DNA of 64,000 nucleotides. Origin: UBA10348 sp002469915 (GTDB taxonomy: Bacteria > Bacteroidota > Rhodothermia > Rhodothermales > UBA10348). The position numbers and the translations under genes are program-made. Every line of letters begins with the position of its first letter. Position 1 is the first letter of the stretch. The notes below the pieces were generated by a model. The model worked only from the letters and a program-made list of their open reading frames with translations. It was not told the origin of the DNA and did not search any database. Below are positions 17,017 to 26,554 of the stretch, piece by piece. The DNA is taken from positions 248,001 through 312,000 of the forward strand of contig JAQWHM010000001.1 in assembly GCA_029249345.1 (NCBI GenBank), given 5' to 3'.

Positions 17017-19896
17017 ATGACTCTGATTCGCGCGCCTTACACGGGTCTCTGTCTGTCTTGGGCTCTGTTTGGAGTTCTATTAGGGACTCTATTCGGAGCT
17101 GTATCTGTACTACCTGTTTCGGCCCAGAATCAGGCCCATATCATATCTGGAGTGGTTACGGATGCTGAAACCAGCATGGCATTGCCCGGAGCAAACGTCC
17201 GACTTCTGGGCCCTATGGATAGAGGAACAGCCACGGATCTTGAGGGGCGCTATGCCTTCACGTTGTCACCAGGATTGTATTCAGTTTCTGTCACCTTTGT
17301 GGGATACGAACCCTATCAGCTCGACGGATTAGAACTGAGCGCAGGATCAACCTCTGAGTTGGACGTACGGCTTTGGCCAGGAAACACGCTCATCAATCCA
17401 ATTACCGTCACCGCGTCGCGAAAACCAGAGAAACTGCTCGATGCCCCAGCTTCGATCACCGTTTTAGAACCCAAAGAGCTGGAATCCCGGAACGCATTGA
17501 CGGCCGCCGCTCACCTGACTTCTGTGCCGGGAGTAGATGTCATAAAGACCGGTTTAGTATCCTCTCGCGTTGCCATTCGAGGGTTTAATGATAACATTGC
17601 CTCGTCCCTATTGACCCTGGTAGATAACCGCATTGCCCGAGCGCCATCAGTTCGATTAACCGCATTGCAACTCATACCCATGAGCAATGGGGATATCGAG
17701 CAAATTGAAGTCGTTTCAGGACCGGCATCGGCCTTATACGGTCCCAATACGACTAGCGGTGTGGTACACATGATGACCAAGAGTCCATTTGACTCGAGAG
17801 GTACTTCGGTCAGTCTTGCTGGTGGTCAACAAGACGTTTTGTTGGGTTCCATTCGGCATGCCGGCACACGTGGCAAGAAACTGGGGTACAAGGTCTCCGC
17901 CCAGTATTACACCGGAACCGATTTTGAATACATCGATCCTCAGGAAATTATTGCCCGTCAGCAAGCGCTTACCGCTGGAGCTCAACCCGATACACTCCTC
18001 ATTGGACGACGTAATTACGGGGTTAAAAATCTGTCTTTGAGTTCTCGCCTGGACTATCGATTCAATTCCAATACGACTCTGTCTTTCAACGCGGGCGTGA
18101 CCCGTGGAAATAACATTGAGGTAACTCCGACTGGAGCGGCACAGGTAGAGAATGCCCGAATAGGATACGGTCAGGTACGATTCACCAGAGGTAATTTTTT
18201 TGCACAAGCGTACGGTAACCTGATGAACTCAGGCACCTCCTATTTCCTTCGTACGGGTCAAATATTCAGAGATGTATCTCGCATGTTTGTCTCCCAGGTC
18301 CAGCATCATTCCCAATGGTCTAACGCACATCGTTTCACCTACGGAATCGATGCGTTCTACACGCAGCCGGAAGGCGAGGGAACGGTCAATGGTCGCAATG
18401 AAGGAGACGACAATGTGTTTGAAATTGGAGCCTACCTGCAATCCGAAAGCACGATTTCAGATCGTTTGAGCTTAGTCGGCGCGGCGCGCGTCGATTATCA
18501 TGATCAGCTTGATCTCTACTCCTTCTCTCCGCGCGCCGCCATTGTGTTCAAACCGTCCCCATCACAAACTGCCCGAATCACGTTTAATCAAGCCTTTCGC
18601 ACACCACTTCCGAATGATCTATTCTCGGATGTATTGGGACAGGCGGACGCCTTTACCTTGGGACAGATGGAGCCCTTGTTGGGGTTTGCCCCGACTACTG
18701 ATCTCCGCGTTCAGGGAATGCTAAACGGATTTCGTTTTAGCCGTTCAGGCAACGGCATCCCTCAATTTAGGTCTCCATTCGCGCAACTGGACCCCAGAGG
18801 TCTTACTACCTCCGATTACATTGATCTGAACGACCCCCAATTCACCAATGTGATGTGGGATGTAGCCAGACAATCTGCCGTTGCGGGCCTTGCGGACAAC
18901 CTGGTCAGTCAGGGCATTCTCGACGCCTCGGTTGCTTCCTCGTTGTCTCTCGCCATGGACCGCGTGTTGCCGCAAGATGTGACCGGCGTACTGAACGTGA
19001 TGCAGATTTTGGATCTTGAATCGCAAGCGTTTATCCCCATCGAAAACGTATCCGATTTCTCGAAATTGGATGCCACACGCACCCGAACGTATGAGATTGG
19101 CTATAAAGGTATTTTTGCAAAAGCATTTATGGCCTCCGTCGATATCTACCATACAGAAGTTCAAAACTTCGTAGGTCCTTTTGCTGTGGGTACGCCCAAT
19201 GTATTCTTGGAATCCGCCTCGCTCAATAAACACCTGATCTCTGAGCTTCGCGAGGCTCTGTCAGATCCGGCAAACGCTGGGGCCTTGACCGATTTAAACG
19301 TGTTGGATACCTCTTCAGCCTTATTCGGAAATAGTGATGGCGACCCGGCCCCCGAATTGGCTTTTCTGCTGTCGGCTGGATTAGCTGGAGCCATTCCGTT
19401 TGGTACCGTGAGTCCGACAACCGCCTTTGATCCAACCGCAGTCATGTTGATGCGCCGCAATTTTGGGGACATTTCGGTTAATGGAGCGGACTTTAACCTC
19501 ACAGCGTTTCTATCTCGTCAACTCCGAATAGGGGTCATGTATAGTTGGCTATCCGATAATTTCTTCGCCAACGTCGAAGGCATCGATGACATCTCGCTCA
19601 ATGCTCCTAGGCACAAAGGGGGAGGTCAGTTTTTCTACGAAACGAAAGACGGACGCCTGGGACTGTCACTCAGAGGACGCTACGTGGAAGGATTTCCCGT
19701 GCGCAGCGATGTGTACGTGGGATCGGTGGAAAGCTTCGTCGTATTTGATGGATCGGTTCACTACCGGGTGCCCTTTTCGAAAGACACTCGCATGAATCTC
19801 ACGGTCCAAAACCTGACGGACAACAAGCATCGCGAATTTGTGTTCGTACCAGAAATTGGCCGATTAGCCACCCTCCGACTCACGCACGAATTCTAA
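17017..19896 (+). CDS. TonB-dependent outer membrane receptor with CarboxypepD-like N-domain
   Basis: A 959-residue outer membrane receptor. A signal peptide ends near ALA-like residues before QNQAH; a carboxypeptidase-regulatory-like beta domain covers about 45-125 (IISGVVTDAETSMALPGANV, then TDLEGRYAF); the plug follows at about 130-245 (ITVTASRKPEKLLDAPASIT, then IEVVSGPASALYGP); the rest is a 22-strand barrel ending in an aromatic-final RLTHEF-type strand. Loops are long. It acts in energy-dependent uptake of a large ligand, likely a siderophore, vitamin or glycan; no SusD partner is adjacent. The stop overlaps the convergent hydrolase gene by 33 bases. Confidence 0.94.
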   Translation: MTLIRAPYTGLCLSWALFGVLLGTLFGAVSVLPVSAQNQAHIISGVVTDAETSMALPGANVRLLGPMDRGTATDLEGRYAFTLSPGLYSVSVTFVGYEPYQLDGLELSAGSTSELDVRLWPGNTLINPITVTASRKPEKLLDAPASITVLEPKELESRNALTAAAHLTSVPGVDVIKTGLVSSRVAIRGFNDNIASSLLTLVDNRIARAPSVRLTALQLIPMSNGDIEQIEVVSGPASALYGPNTTSGVVHMMTKSPFDSRGTSVSLAGGQQDVLLGSIRHAGTRGKKLGYKVSAQYYTGTDFEYIDPQEIIARQQALTAGAQPDTLLIGRRNYGVKNLSLSSRLDYRFNSNTTLSFNAGVTRGNNIEVTPTGAAQVENARIGYGQVRFTRGNFFAQAYGNLMNSGTSYFLRTGQIFRDVSRMFVSQVQHHSQWSNAHRFTYGIDAFYTQPEGEGTVNGRNEGDDNVFEIGAYLQSESTISDRLSLVGAARVDYHDQLDLYSFSPRAAIVFKPSPSQTARITFNQAFRTPLPNDLFSDVLGQADAFTLGQMEPLLGFAPTTDLRVQGMLNGFRFSRSGNGIPQFRSPFAQLDPRGLTTSDYIDLNDPQFTNVMWDVARQSAVAGLADNLVSQGILDASVASSLSLAMDRVLPQDVTGVLNVMQILDLESQAFIPIENVSDFSKLDATRTRTYEIGYKGIFAKAFMASVDIYHTEVQNFVGPFAVGTPNVFLESASLNKHLISELREALSDPANAGALTDLNVLDTSSALFGNSDGDPAPELAFLLSAGLAGAIPFGTVSPTTAFDPTAVMLMRRNFGDISVNGADFNLTAFLSRQLRIGVMYSWLSDNFFANVEGIDDISLNAPRHKGGGQFFYETKDGRLGLSLRGRYVEGFPVRSDVYVGSVESFVVFDGSVHYRVPFSKDTRMNLTVQNLTDNKHREFVFVPEIGRLATLRLTHEF

Positions 19897-20838
19897 GACA
19901 CGTTCGAGAATAGGGCGGATATTATCCGGACCGAGTGCTTCCCCAACTATGACATGATTATTCTGATCTAGGGCCCGAAGTACTACCATAGAGTCCTTCT
20001 TAGCCGATCCAAGCGTTTCCCAAACATCTTCAGAGACTCGCTGATCGATTACCGTATCGGTAGGCGAGTAGACCATAAAAACGGGCGTTTCGACCTGATC
20101 AAAATTCAGATTCCTAACCATCTCTACCAACCCCATTACCTGAAGTAACACGTCAGATCCGTACGCCTGATTGCCGATGGCCGCATGAAGCTCGTTTTGC
20201 GGCTCCCAGGAGTAGGTATCTCCCTGAATAATCTTCAATAGTGTACGTCCCCACGGCCACAGTAGCATTTTTGAGCGCTCGTCCGCTGGTGCAAAATTAG
20301 GACTAATCCAGATCTGTGCAACCACTGAACTCCTCAATTCATCCTGCACCGCGGCCCACGCCGCGAGCGTTGCTCCGGTAGATGTGCCGATAATGATCAC
20401 CTTTTCGCCAATTGCTTCGGCCACCCGAATCCCTTCCACGGTGTCCTGCAGCCACTCTTCGGCCATCGATTTCCCAAGCGCTTCGCCGGTCCTCCCATGG
20501 CCAGAAATGCGCGTGTAGAACAAGTTTGCTCCCAAAGCCGCCGCTACAGAGTCTGGAAAAGGTTTAGTTTCAAAACTACTGGCTGAAAAGCCATGCAGAT
20601 ACACGATGGAGAATTCTGTTTGGCTTCCCGGTTCTCCATTCCACACAATGCGTTTGGCTTTCCCAACTTCAATGTCATCAAAGCGACGTTCACCCTCCAG
20701 TAACCAAGCGTCGACGTCCCCGCCCACCTGGACTTCATCCAGTTTGGCCAAGGAGCCCTCTGTTTTGACCTGGGGCCCAGCCACAAAAAGTAGCCCAAGA
20801 GCCACAACCAATAGTAGAATAGTTCGTAATCGGGACAT
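19864..20838 (-). CDS. Alpha/beta hydrolase (membrane-anchored lipase/esterase-like)
   Basis: A 324-residue serine hydrolase with an N-terminal hydrophobic segment (MSRLRTILLLVVALGLLFVA) that would export or anchor it. The catalytic triad is Ser153 in GTSTG, Asp261 in YSPTDTVID and His295 in QNNHVIV. LHGFSASSFE supplies the oxyanion-hole HG. The family includes carboxylesterases and thermostable monoacylglycerol lipases. The start at 20838 is preferred over the first possible one at 20907, which would put a charged, non-signal stretch before the hydrophobic segment. Substrate is not determinable here. Confidence 0.87.
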   Translation of the reverse strand: MSRLRTILLLVVALGLLFVAGPQVKTEGSLAKLDEVQVGGDVDAWLLEGERRFDDIEVGKAKRIVWNGEPGSQTEFSIVYLHGFSASSFETKPFPDSVAAALGANLFYTRISGHGRTGEALGKSMAEEWLQDTVEGIRVAEAIGEKVIIIGTSTGATLAAWAAVQDELRSSVVAQIWISPNFAPADERSKMLLWPWGRTLLKIIQGDTYSWEPQNELHAAIGNQAYGSDVLLQVMGLVEMVRNLNFDQVETPVFMVYSPTDTVIDQRVSEDVWETLGSAKKDSMVVLRALDQNNHVIVGEALGPDNIRPILERVLEFVRESEGG

Positions 20839-20923
20839 AATTGAACACTTGAATCGATTCGGACGTACCTGTGTTCTGGCTTCGATGTTCCGATAACGAC
20901 GATCCAACTAGGTAGGTACCGAC

Positions 20924-21484
20924 ATGAATGCAGGACACGTATTTCTGGAAGATGCCCGAGCACAATTCAAGAAATATAAAAACATGGCTGAACGCGCCAT
21001 GGCTCAGGTATCTGATGAGGATTTATTTCGTGAAGCTACCGAAAGCGGTAACAGCATGGCTATTATTGCTAAACACATGGCGGGAAATATGTGTTCGCGC
21101 TGGACTGACTTTCTAACAACAGACGGCGAAAAGGAGACTCGAAATCGGGATGACGAATTTGAAATGGAGCCTAATTGGAGCCGAAAAGACGTTCTAGCCT
21201 ATTGGGAAACAGGCTGGGAGCGCCTTTTTGAAGCCGTCAACCCTCTCATGCCGAGCGACTTGGCTCGAACGGTTACCATTCGAGGAGAGGACCATTTGGT
21301 TTTAGTGGCCATTTCCCGTCAACTCACCCACTATGCATCTCACGTGGGACAGATTATACTTCTTGCACGGTCATTTACGGGGAAAGACTGGGAATCACTT
21401 TCCATTCCACGTGGGCAATCAGAAGAGTTTAATGCGCAGTATTGGGGTTCAAGAAAAGCGAGCCGACCGGATTTTCAAGCCTAA
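20924..21484 (+). CDS. DinB-like (DUF1572) four-helix protein
   Basis: A 186-residue DinB/YfiT-like four-helix bundle protein of the DUF1572 type. The putative metal-site histidines are in KHMAGNM near residue 46 and THYASHVGQI near residue 140, and SRWTDFLTTDGEKETRNRD is characteristic of the subgroup. Relatives include thiol-dependent transferases and stress-induced proteins, but the role of this subgroup is not established. It starts 86 bases from the divergent hydrolase and stands alone. Confidence 0.82.
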   Translation: MNAGHVFLEDARAQFKKYKNMAERAMAQVSDEDLFREATESGNSMAIIAKHMAGNMCSRWTDFLTTDGEKETRNRDDEFEMEPNWSRKDVLAYWETGWERLFEAVNPLMPSDLARTVTIRGEDHLVLVAISRQLTHYASHVGQIILLARSFTGKDWESLSIPRGQSEEFNAQYWGSRKASRPDFQA

Positions 21485-21587
21485 TTTGTTATTAAAGGTC
21501 CCGTACCTTGGGCAGGTTCATTGAGACGCGTGTAGTGAGCACATCGTTCGTCCATTAGTATTTGAGTATTTACCCCTGGAATTATTA

Positions 21588-22484
21588 ATGAGCATTCTCC
21601 AAGGCATCTGGGCAGCAACTGTCACCCCTCTGAATTCCGATCTTAACGTCGATTCGAGCAGACTTGTAGCCCATATTGAGTGGCTCTTTGATCAGGGTAG
21701 CCACGGTGTAGTGGTTTTTGGCACCACTGGAGAAGCTAATTCCTTTTCTGTGCGAGAACGCCGGAGCGTGATTGAGCAACTGCACGAACGCGGTGTAGAT
21801 ATGAATCGGATTATGGTGGGTACCGGCTGCACAGCCGTTCCGGATACCGTTGAATTATCACAACATGCGGTGGACGCAGGGTGTGCCGCAGTTCTGATGC
21901 TACCTCCCTTTTATTACAAGACCGTCTCAGAAGATGGCTTGTTTGATTTCATTTCTTCCTCAGTAGATCAAATCGATCGCAGCACAACTCGAGTCATTCT
22001 ATATCATTTCCCTAAAATGGCCGGCATTGGATTTTCTGTGCCGTTAATTAACCGGTTAAAAGAGGCTCATGGGGAGCGTATTGCCGGTATCAAGGATTCA
22101 AGTGGAGATACGGATAACCTGACCAACTATTGTCGCGATATCGAAGATTTCGCGGTCTTTGCAGGATCCGAAGCCCTCCTTCCTTACGCCCTCTCAGAGG
22201 GCGGTGTTGGCTGCGTATCAGCTACGGCAAATGTAACGTCCCGCCTCGCCAGAGCGGTGTTTGACGGAGCAAAAGCGGAAGCTGAACGCATGATCAAAAC
22301 CCGGAAAGCACTGGAAGCCCTGCCGTTTGTGCCCACGATGAAGCACCTGCTCGCAGAAAACAGCAGCCAGTCGGATTTCAATCTGGTCAGGCCTCCACTG
22401 AGACAACTCACCGCTGCTCAACTCTCGCGCCTAGATGAAATACTGGGATCTACCGGGGTACTGCCTAATTTTATTGATGCGTGA
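21588..22484 (+). CDS. Dihydrodipicolinate synthase (DapA) family protein
   Basis: A 298-residue class I aldolase-type (beta/alpha)8 enzyme. Lys169 in AGIKDSSGD is the Schiff-base lysine, Tyr139 in LYHFP is the proton relay and GTTGE at 45-49 binds the pyruvate carboxylate. The family covers 4-hydroxy-tetrahydrodipicolinate synthase, N-acetylneuraminate lyase and 2-keto-3-deoxy sugar aldolases. HFP in place of the usual YNVPG/YNIPG of lysine-pathway DapA suggests a catabolic or uncharacterised aldolase. Its TGA overlaps the GTG of a small ORF directly downstream. Confidence 0.88.
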   Translation: MSILQGIWAATVTPLNSDLNVDSSRLVAHIEWLFDQGSHGVVVFGTTGEANSFSVRERRSVIEQLHERGVDMNRIMVGTGCTAVPDTVELSQHAVDAGCAAVLMLPPFYYKTVSEDGLFDFISSSVDQIDRSTTRVILYHFPKMAGIGFSVPLINRLKEAHGERIAGIKDSSGDTDNLTNYCRDIEDFAVFAGSEALLPYALSEGGVGCVSATANVTSRLARAVFDGAKAEAERMIKTRKALEALPFVPTMKHLLAENSSQSDFNLVRPPLRQLTAAQLSRLDEILGSTGVLPNFIDA

Positions 22485-22672
22485 TCCGCAGGAATAACCT
22501 GCGCCCAACAGCCTCTGCCCCCGTCGCACCAGTTGCTTCTGTCGCACCAGGTAAAGAGCGTACGCCGGCTCGTTTAAAGCTTATCAAACTTTCGGCCCGC
22601 GTCAACGACGCTCTTGACAACACTCTCGACAACGCATCTTCAAATGACCGCAATTGGGGCGGGTGGCATTAG
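22481..22672 (+). CDS. Small hypothetical ORF coupled to the DapA-family gene (63 codons)
   Basis: A 63-codon open frame starting with GTG inside the stop of the upstream gene (GTGA). The predicted peptide begins MIRRNNLRPTASAPVAPVAS, is rich in Ala-Pro-Val, then has a basic stretch and ends NDRNWGGWH. The decanucleotide GTCGCACCAG occurs twice in its first half. The stop codon lies in the loop region of a strong rho-independent hairpin, so the transcript ends exactly where the ORF does. I recognise no family. Coupling and the tight fit with the terminator favour a real gene; the lack of any known relative leaves it doubtful. Confidence 0.35.
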   Translation: MIRRNNLRPTASAPVAPVASVAPGKERTPARLKLIKLSARVNDALDNTLDNASSNDRNWGGWH

Positions 22673-22696
22673 CCACTCGCCCCTCTATTTTATTTC
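22656..22696 (+). terminator. Rho-independent terminator after the DapA-family operon
   Basis: A 12-bp stem with one mismatch (22656-22667 pairing with 22672-22683), a 4-base ATTA loop and a T-rich tract to 22696. It ends the transcript that begins near 21588. The TAG of the small ORF sits at the loop and the first base of the right arm. Confidence 0.82.
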
Positions 22697-22700
22697 CCCT

Positions 22701-22729
22701 TTGACGCGGTTCAGGGGTTCGCTTACATT
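22701..22729 (+). promoter_or_regulatory. Putative promoter of the M28 peptidase gene
   Basis: TTGACG at 22701-22706 and TACATT at 22724-22729 are separated by 17 bases. TACATTGG also fits the Bacteroidota -7 consensus TAnnTTTG with one change. It lies just after the terminator and about 55 bases before the peptidase ATG. Assigned from sequence pattern only. Confidence 0.45.
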
Positions 22730-22783
22730 GGCCTTTCGGCATTGCTTTATGCCCAACATGCTTTCCACCCAACTTGATTGACC

Positions 22784-25018
22784 ATGCTCAGACGTACGAT
22801 TCCCGCTTTTCTAGTTATTGGCCTTCTGGCGGCCACTCCTTTCAGCGAAGAGGTCCTTATTGGATTTTCAGAAGCTGGATCGGATGCACAGCACGCTTTG
22901 GAGGACACGTATGATTCTCATCTCAATGCTGAGGATCTAGACAACTGGATGAAATTCCTTACGAACATGCCTCAGCCGGTCGGTTCACCCAAAGCAAAGG
23001 AAAATGCTGAGTTTGTGGCTAGTCTATTCGAATCTTGGGGTTTTGAGACGGAAATAGAAGTATTTCATGTGCTTTTCCCGACCCCCGTCGAACGACAATT
23101 GGAGCTGATCGCACCTACCAAGTACACAGCCGTTCTTTCCGAACCTGCGCTGGACGAGGACAAATCATCTCAGAAAAAGGGTGCCATGCTCCCTCCGTAC
23201 AATGCGTATTCAGCAGATGGCGATGTGACGGGAGAACTGATATTCGTCAATCAAGGCATCCCTCGAGACTATGAAGAACTGGAAAGACGGGGCATTTCGG
23301 TTGAAGGTAAAATCGTAATTGCCAAATATGGTGGCTCTTGGCGCGGTATCAAACCCAAAGTGGCGTTTGAGCACGGCGCAATCGCCTGCATTCTGTACTC
23401 CGATCCGCGCGATGACGGGTATTTTCAGGGAGATGTCTACCCGAAAGGAGCCTACAAAATGGAACGAGGTGTGCAACGAGGATCCGTGGCAGACATGCCG
23501 CAGTATCCGGGTGATCCGCTCACACCTTTTGTGGGTGCCAAAGAAGACACCGAGCGCATGACTCCGGAAGAATCTCCAACGGTCATGAAGATCCCGGTGC
23601 TCCCGATCTCCTACGAAGATGCCCAACCACTGCTCGAAGCACTTGAAGGGCCCGTAGCACCCGCTTACTGGCGTGGCGCGCTACCCATCACGTACCACAT
23701 TGGCCCGGGACCAGCCCAGGTACACTTGAAACTGAAATTCTCATGGGACATCGTTCCAGCCTACAACGTGATCGCACGCATGGAAGGCAGCGAATTCCCA
23801 GATGAGTGGATCATGCGCGGAAATCACCGAGACGGATGGGTTTTCGGCGCAGCCGACCCCACCAGCGGTCAGGTCGCCATGTTGGCTGAAGCTCAGGCCA
23901 TTGGAGAGCTCGCAAAAGCAGGTTTTCGCCCAAAAAGAACGATTATGTATGGCTCTTGGGATGCCGAAGAGCCGGGTCTTTTAGGCTCCACCGAATGGGT
24001 CGAATACCACCGCGATGAGATTGACCAGAAAATGATCGCTTATCTGAACACGGACGGAAGTGGTCGCGGATTCCTCGGCATGGGCGGATCGCACACCATG
24101 CAGGACTTCATCAACCAAGTTGCCCGGGACGTATCTGATCCGCAGACAGGGGTGACGGTACTGGAGCGTCGGCGTGCGCGTGATTTGGCGAACGGCTCAA
24201 CCACCACACCTGAAAAAGGAGATATTCCCATCAATCCTCTTGGATCTGGCTCAGACTACTCCCCGTATCTGCAACACATGGGTATCGCCTCACTGAACAT
24301 TGGATTTGGGGGCGAAAACGGCGGTGGTTCGTACCACACGGCCTATGACACCTACGAGCATTACAAACGATTTGGAGATCCAGACTTCTCCTACGGGGTC
24401 ACGCTTGCCAAAATGATGGGCCGTTCAACACTTCGCTTGGCGAACGCAGAGGTACTTCCCTTCCGATTCGAAACGTTCGTAGGGCATGTAGAAACGTACG
24501 TGAAAGAGATTGAGGAGCTGGTAGAAACTACCCGCGCGGAAACGCTCAAGCACAACCGATTAGTTGAGTCTGGTGCATATGCCCTGGCAATGGACCCTAA
24601 AGACGGTCTTCAGCCACCCAAGGCAAAGAGCCCCGTTCCTCACATCTCTTTTGCTTCAGTCAATAACGCAGTCGTTGCATTGCGAGCCGCTGCAAAAGCA
24701 GCCGATAGTGCGGTGGCCACAGCCGAGGCCTCTGATCACCTAAACGTAGCCATTGCTCAATTAGAACGAGCCATGACGTCTGATGAAGGGCTTCCTCGCA
24801 GACCGTGGTTTCGGCATCAAGTGTATGCCCCTGGGTTCTACACGGGATACGGCGTAAAAACGCTGCCTGGAATTCGGGAAGCAGCCGAAGAGCTAAAATG
24901 GGATGAGATGAACGAACAAATGATTCGGGTTGCAGCCATGATGAACGCCGTAACCGATGCCATGAATACAATCAAAAATGCCGCTTCCATGGGACCGGTC
25001 GAAGAAACCGCTAGGTAA
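22784..25018 (+). CDS. M28 family metallopeptidase, transferrin receptor/PSMA-like
   Basis: A ~744-residue exported zinc aminopeptidase/carboxypeptidase of the glutamate carboxypeptidase II type. A signal peptide (MLRRTIPAFLVIGLLAATPF) precedes a PA domain inserted in the peptidase fold (about 120-330). Zinc and catalytic residues are recognisable in GNHRDGWVFGAADPTSG (His, Asp), DAEEPGLLGSTEW (Glu pair), YLNTDGSG (Asp) and GSYHTAYDTYEHY (His). A C-terminal TFR-dimer-like helical domain completes it. The ATG at 22784 is preferred to a TTG two codons earlier. It likely trims peptides in the periplasm or outside. The sulfatase gene follows 6 bases later. Confidence 0.92.
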   Translation: MLRRTIPAFLVIGLLAATPFSEEVLIGFSEAGSDAQHALEDTYDSHLNAEDLDNWMKFLTNMPQPVGSPKAKENAEFVASLFESWGFETEIEVFHVLFPTPVERQLELIAPTKYTAVLSEPALDEDKSSQKKGAMLPPYNAYSADGDVTGELIFVNQGIPRDYEELERRGISVEGKIVIAKYGGSWRGIKPKVAFEHGAIACILYSDPRDDGYFQGDVYPKGAYKMERGVQRGSVADMPQYPGDPLTPFVGAKEDTERMTPEESPTVMKIPVLPISYEDAQPLLEALEGPVAPAYWRGALPITYHIGPGPAQVHLKLKFSWDIVPAYNVIARMEGSEFPDEWIMRGNHRDGWVFGAADPTSGQVAMLAEAQAIGELAKAGFRPKRTIMYGSWDAEEPGLLGSTEWVEYHRDEIDQKMIAYLNTDGSGRGFLGMGGSHTMQDFINQVARDVSDPQTGVTVLERRRARDLANGSTTTPEKGDIPINPLGSGSDYSPYLQHMGIASLNIGFGGENGGGSYHTAYDTYEHYKRFGDPDFSYGVTLAKMMGRSTLRLANAEVLPFRFETFVGHVETYVKEIEELVETTRAETLKHNRLVESGAYALAMDPKDGLQPPKAKSPVPHISFASVNNAVVALRAAAKAADSAVATAEASDHLNVAIAQLERAMTSDEGLPRRPWFRHQVYAPGFYTGYGVKTLPGIREAAEELKWDEMNEQMIRVAAMMNAVTDAMNTIKNAASMGPVEETAR

Positions 25019-25024
25019 ACTATC

Positions 25025-26554
25025 ATGAAACGCCTCCTTCCCCTTCTCCTCGTTCTTGCTGGCTGTCAAGCTGCACCGAAACCGCCCCCAAATATACTGC
25101 TCATCTTTACCGATGATCATGCGAGTAGCGCCATTAGCGCTTATGGCTCGACGTTTAACACGACGCCGAACATTGACCGCATTGCCGCCGAAGGCATGTT
25201 ATTCGAGAATTGCCTAGTGACCAATTCGATTTGTGCACCGAGCCGGGCAACGATCTTGACGGGCAAATACAACCACTTGAACGGTCAGATCATTAATGGT
25301 CCAGCCTTTGACGGCAGCCAGCAAACCTTTCCCAAGCTTCTTCAGCAAGCCGGGTACACCACAGCCATGATCGGAAAGTGGCACCTTCGAAGCGCACCTA
25401 CCGGCTTTGATCATTACGAGGTTCTGGTCGGCCAAGGCCCGTATTACAATCCACCGATTCGTACGGCCACAGATACCACGATTGTGGAAGGATATACGAC
25501 CGATATCCTCACCGATATGGCACTGAACTGGCTCGATGAAGGCAGAGATGGTGAGAAACCCTTCATGTTGATGTACCAGCACAAGGCGCCGCATCGAAAC
25601 TGGCAACCGGGTCCTGACCATATCGACGATTTTGTGGATCAGGAATTTGATATGCCGGCCACGTTTTATGACGATTACGCCACACGCTCTTCTGCTGCTG
25701 GTCAGGCTGTTATGCGCATTGATGATCATCTGAATGCAAACGATCTAAAAATCACGCCTCCCAGAAATCTTACCGAGGCCCAGATGGAGCGCTGGATGGA
25801 ATCCTACGGCCCTCGCAATGAAGAACTGCGTGAATCAGGTCTCTCGGGCGATGACCTGGATCAGTGGAAGTACAATCGTTACATGCGTGATTATCTCCGC
25901 TCGGTTCAGTCGGTTGATGATAATATTGGTCGCGTACTGGATTACTTGGATGAAACAGGACTCGCTGAAAACACCGTAGTCGTCTACTCATCCGATCAAG
26001 GATGGTATTTGGGTGAGCACGGCTGGTATGACAAGCGGTGGATGTACGAACCATCTCTTAAAACGCCTTTTATCGTGCGCTGGCCTGAAAGCGTAGATGC
26101 GGGTGTGAAGAATGAGACCATGGTATCCAATGTCGATTTTGCCCCAACATTTCTGGATATAGCAGGTGCGGCTATCCCAGCCGATATGCAGGGTAAGTCT
26201 CTTATTCCAGTCCTTGAAGGAGGAACGGATCTCACGTTCCGAGATGCATTCTATTATCAATATTATGAATACCCTGGCGCTCATTGCGTTCGCCGGCATT
26301 ATGGCGTCCGAACGGATCGATACAAACTCATTTACTTCTACGGGATTGATGAGTGGGAAATGTTCGACCTACAAGAAGACCCTGACGAAGTACGATCCGT
26401 ATACGGCTCGGCGGACTATGCCGATATCGAAGCTGGCCTAAAGGTTCGGCTTACTGAATTACGCGAGGAATATGAGGTCCCTGAAGACACCCGCCCTATT
26501 CCCGAGGAAGTATGCACGTATACCGTAGGATGGATGGGGTATGATGCCGGATAA
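25025..26554 (+). CDS. Type I sulfatase lipoprotein
   Basis: A 509-residue arylsulfatase-family enzyme. The N-terminus is a lipoprotein signal with lipobox LAGC (Cys14), so it is membrane-anchored outside the cytoplasm. The formylglycine site is Cys70 in CAPSR, the substrate of an FGE-type maturase. Metal ligands appear in IFTDDH near residue 30 and YSSDQGWYLGEHGW. KWHLR and KAPHRNW match N-acetylglucosamine-6-sulfatase/heparan-type members, suggesting a sulfated glycan substrate. It overlaps the SGNH gene by 14 bases and so sits at the head of the carbamoyltransferase cluster. Confidence 0.9.
   Translation: MKRLLPLLLVLAGCQAAPKPPPNILLIFTDDHASSAISAYGSTFNTTPNIDRIAAEGMLFENCLVTNSICAPSRATILTGKYNHLNGQIINGPAFDGSQQTFPKLLQQAGYTTAMIGKWHLRSAPTGFDHYEVLVGQGPYYNPPIRTATDTTIVEGYTTDILTDMALNWLDEGRDGEKPFMLMYQHKAPHRNWQPGPDHIDDFVDQEFDMPATFYDDYATRSSAAGQAVMRIDDHLNANDLKITPPRNLTEAQMERWMESYGPRNEELRESGLSGDDLDQWKYNRYMRDYLRSVQSVDDNIGRVLDYLDETGLAENTVVVYSSDQGWYLGEHGWYDKRWMYEPSLKTPFIVRWPESVDAGVKNETMVSNVDFAPTFLDIAGAAIPADMQGKSLIPVLEGGTDLTFRDAFYYQYYEYPGAHCVRRHYGVRTDRYKLIYFYGIDEWEMFDLQEDPDEVRSVYGSADYADIEAGLKVRLTELREEYEVPEDTRPIPEEVCTYTVGWMGYDAG

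Noticed and set aside
22471..22653. Minus-strand 60-codon ORF opposite the small DapA-linked ORF
   Set aside because: No coupling, no promoter, and it overlaps the end of the upstream gene; the plus-strand reading fits operon and terminator better.
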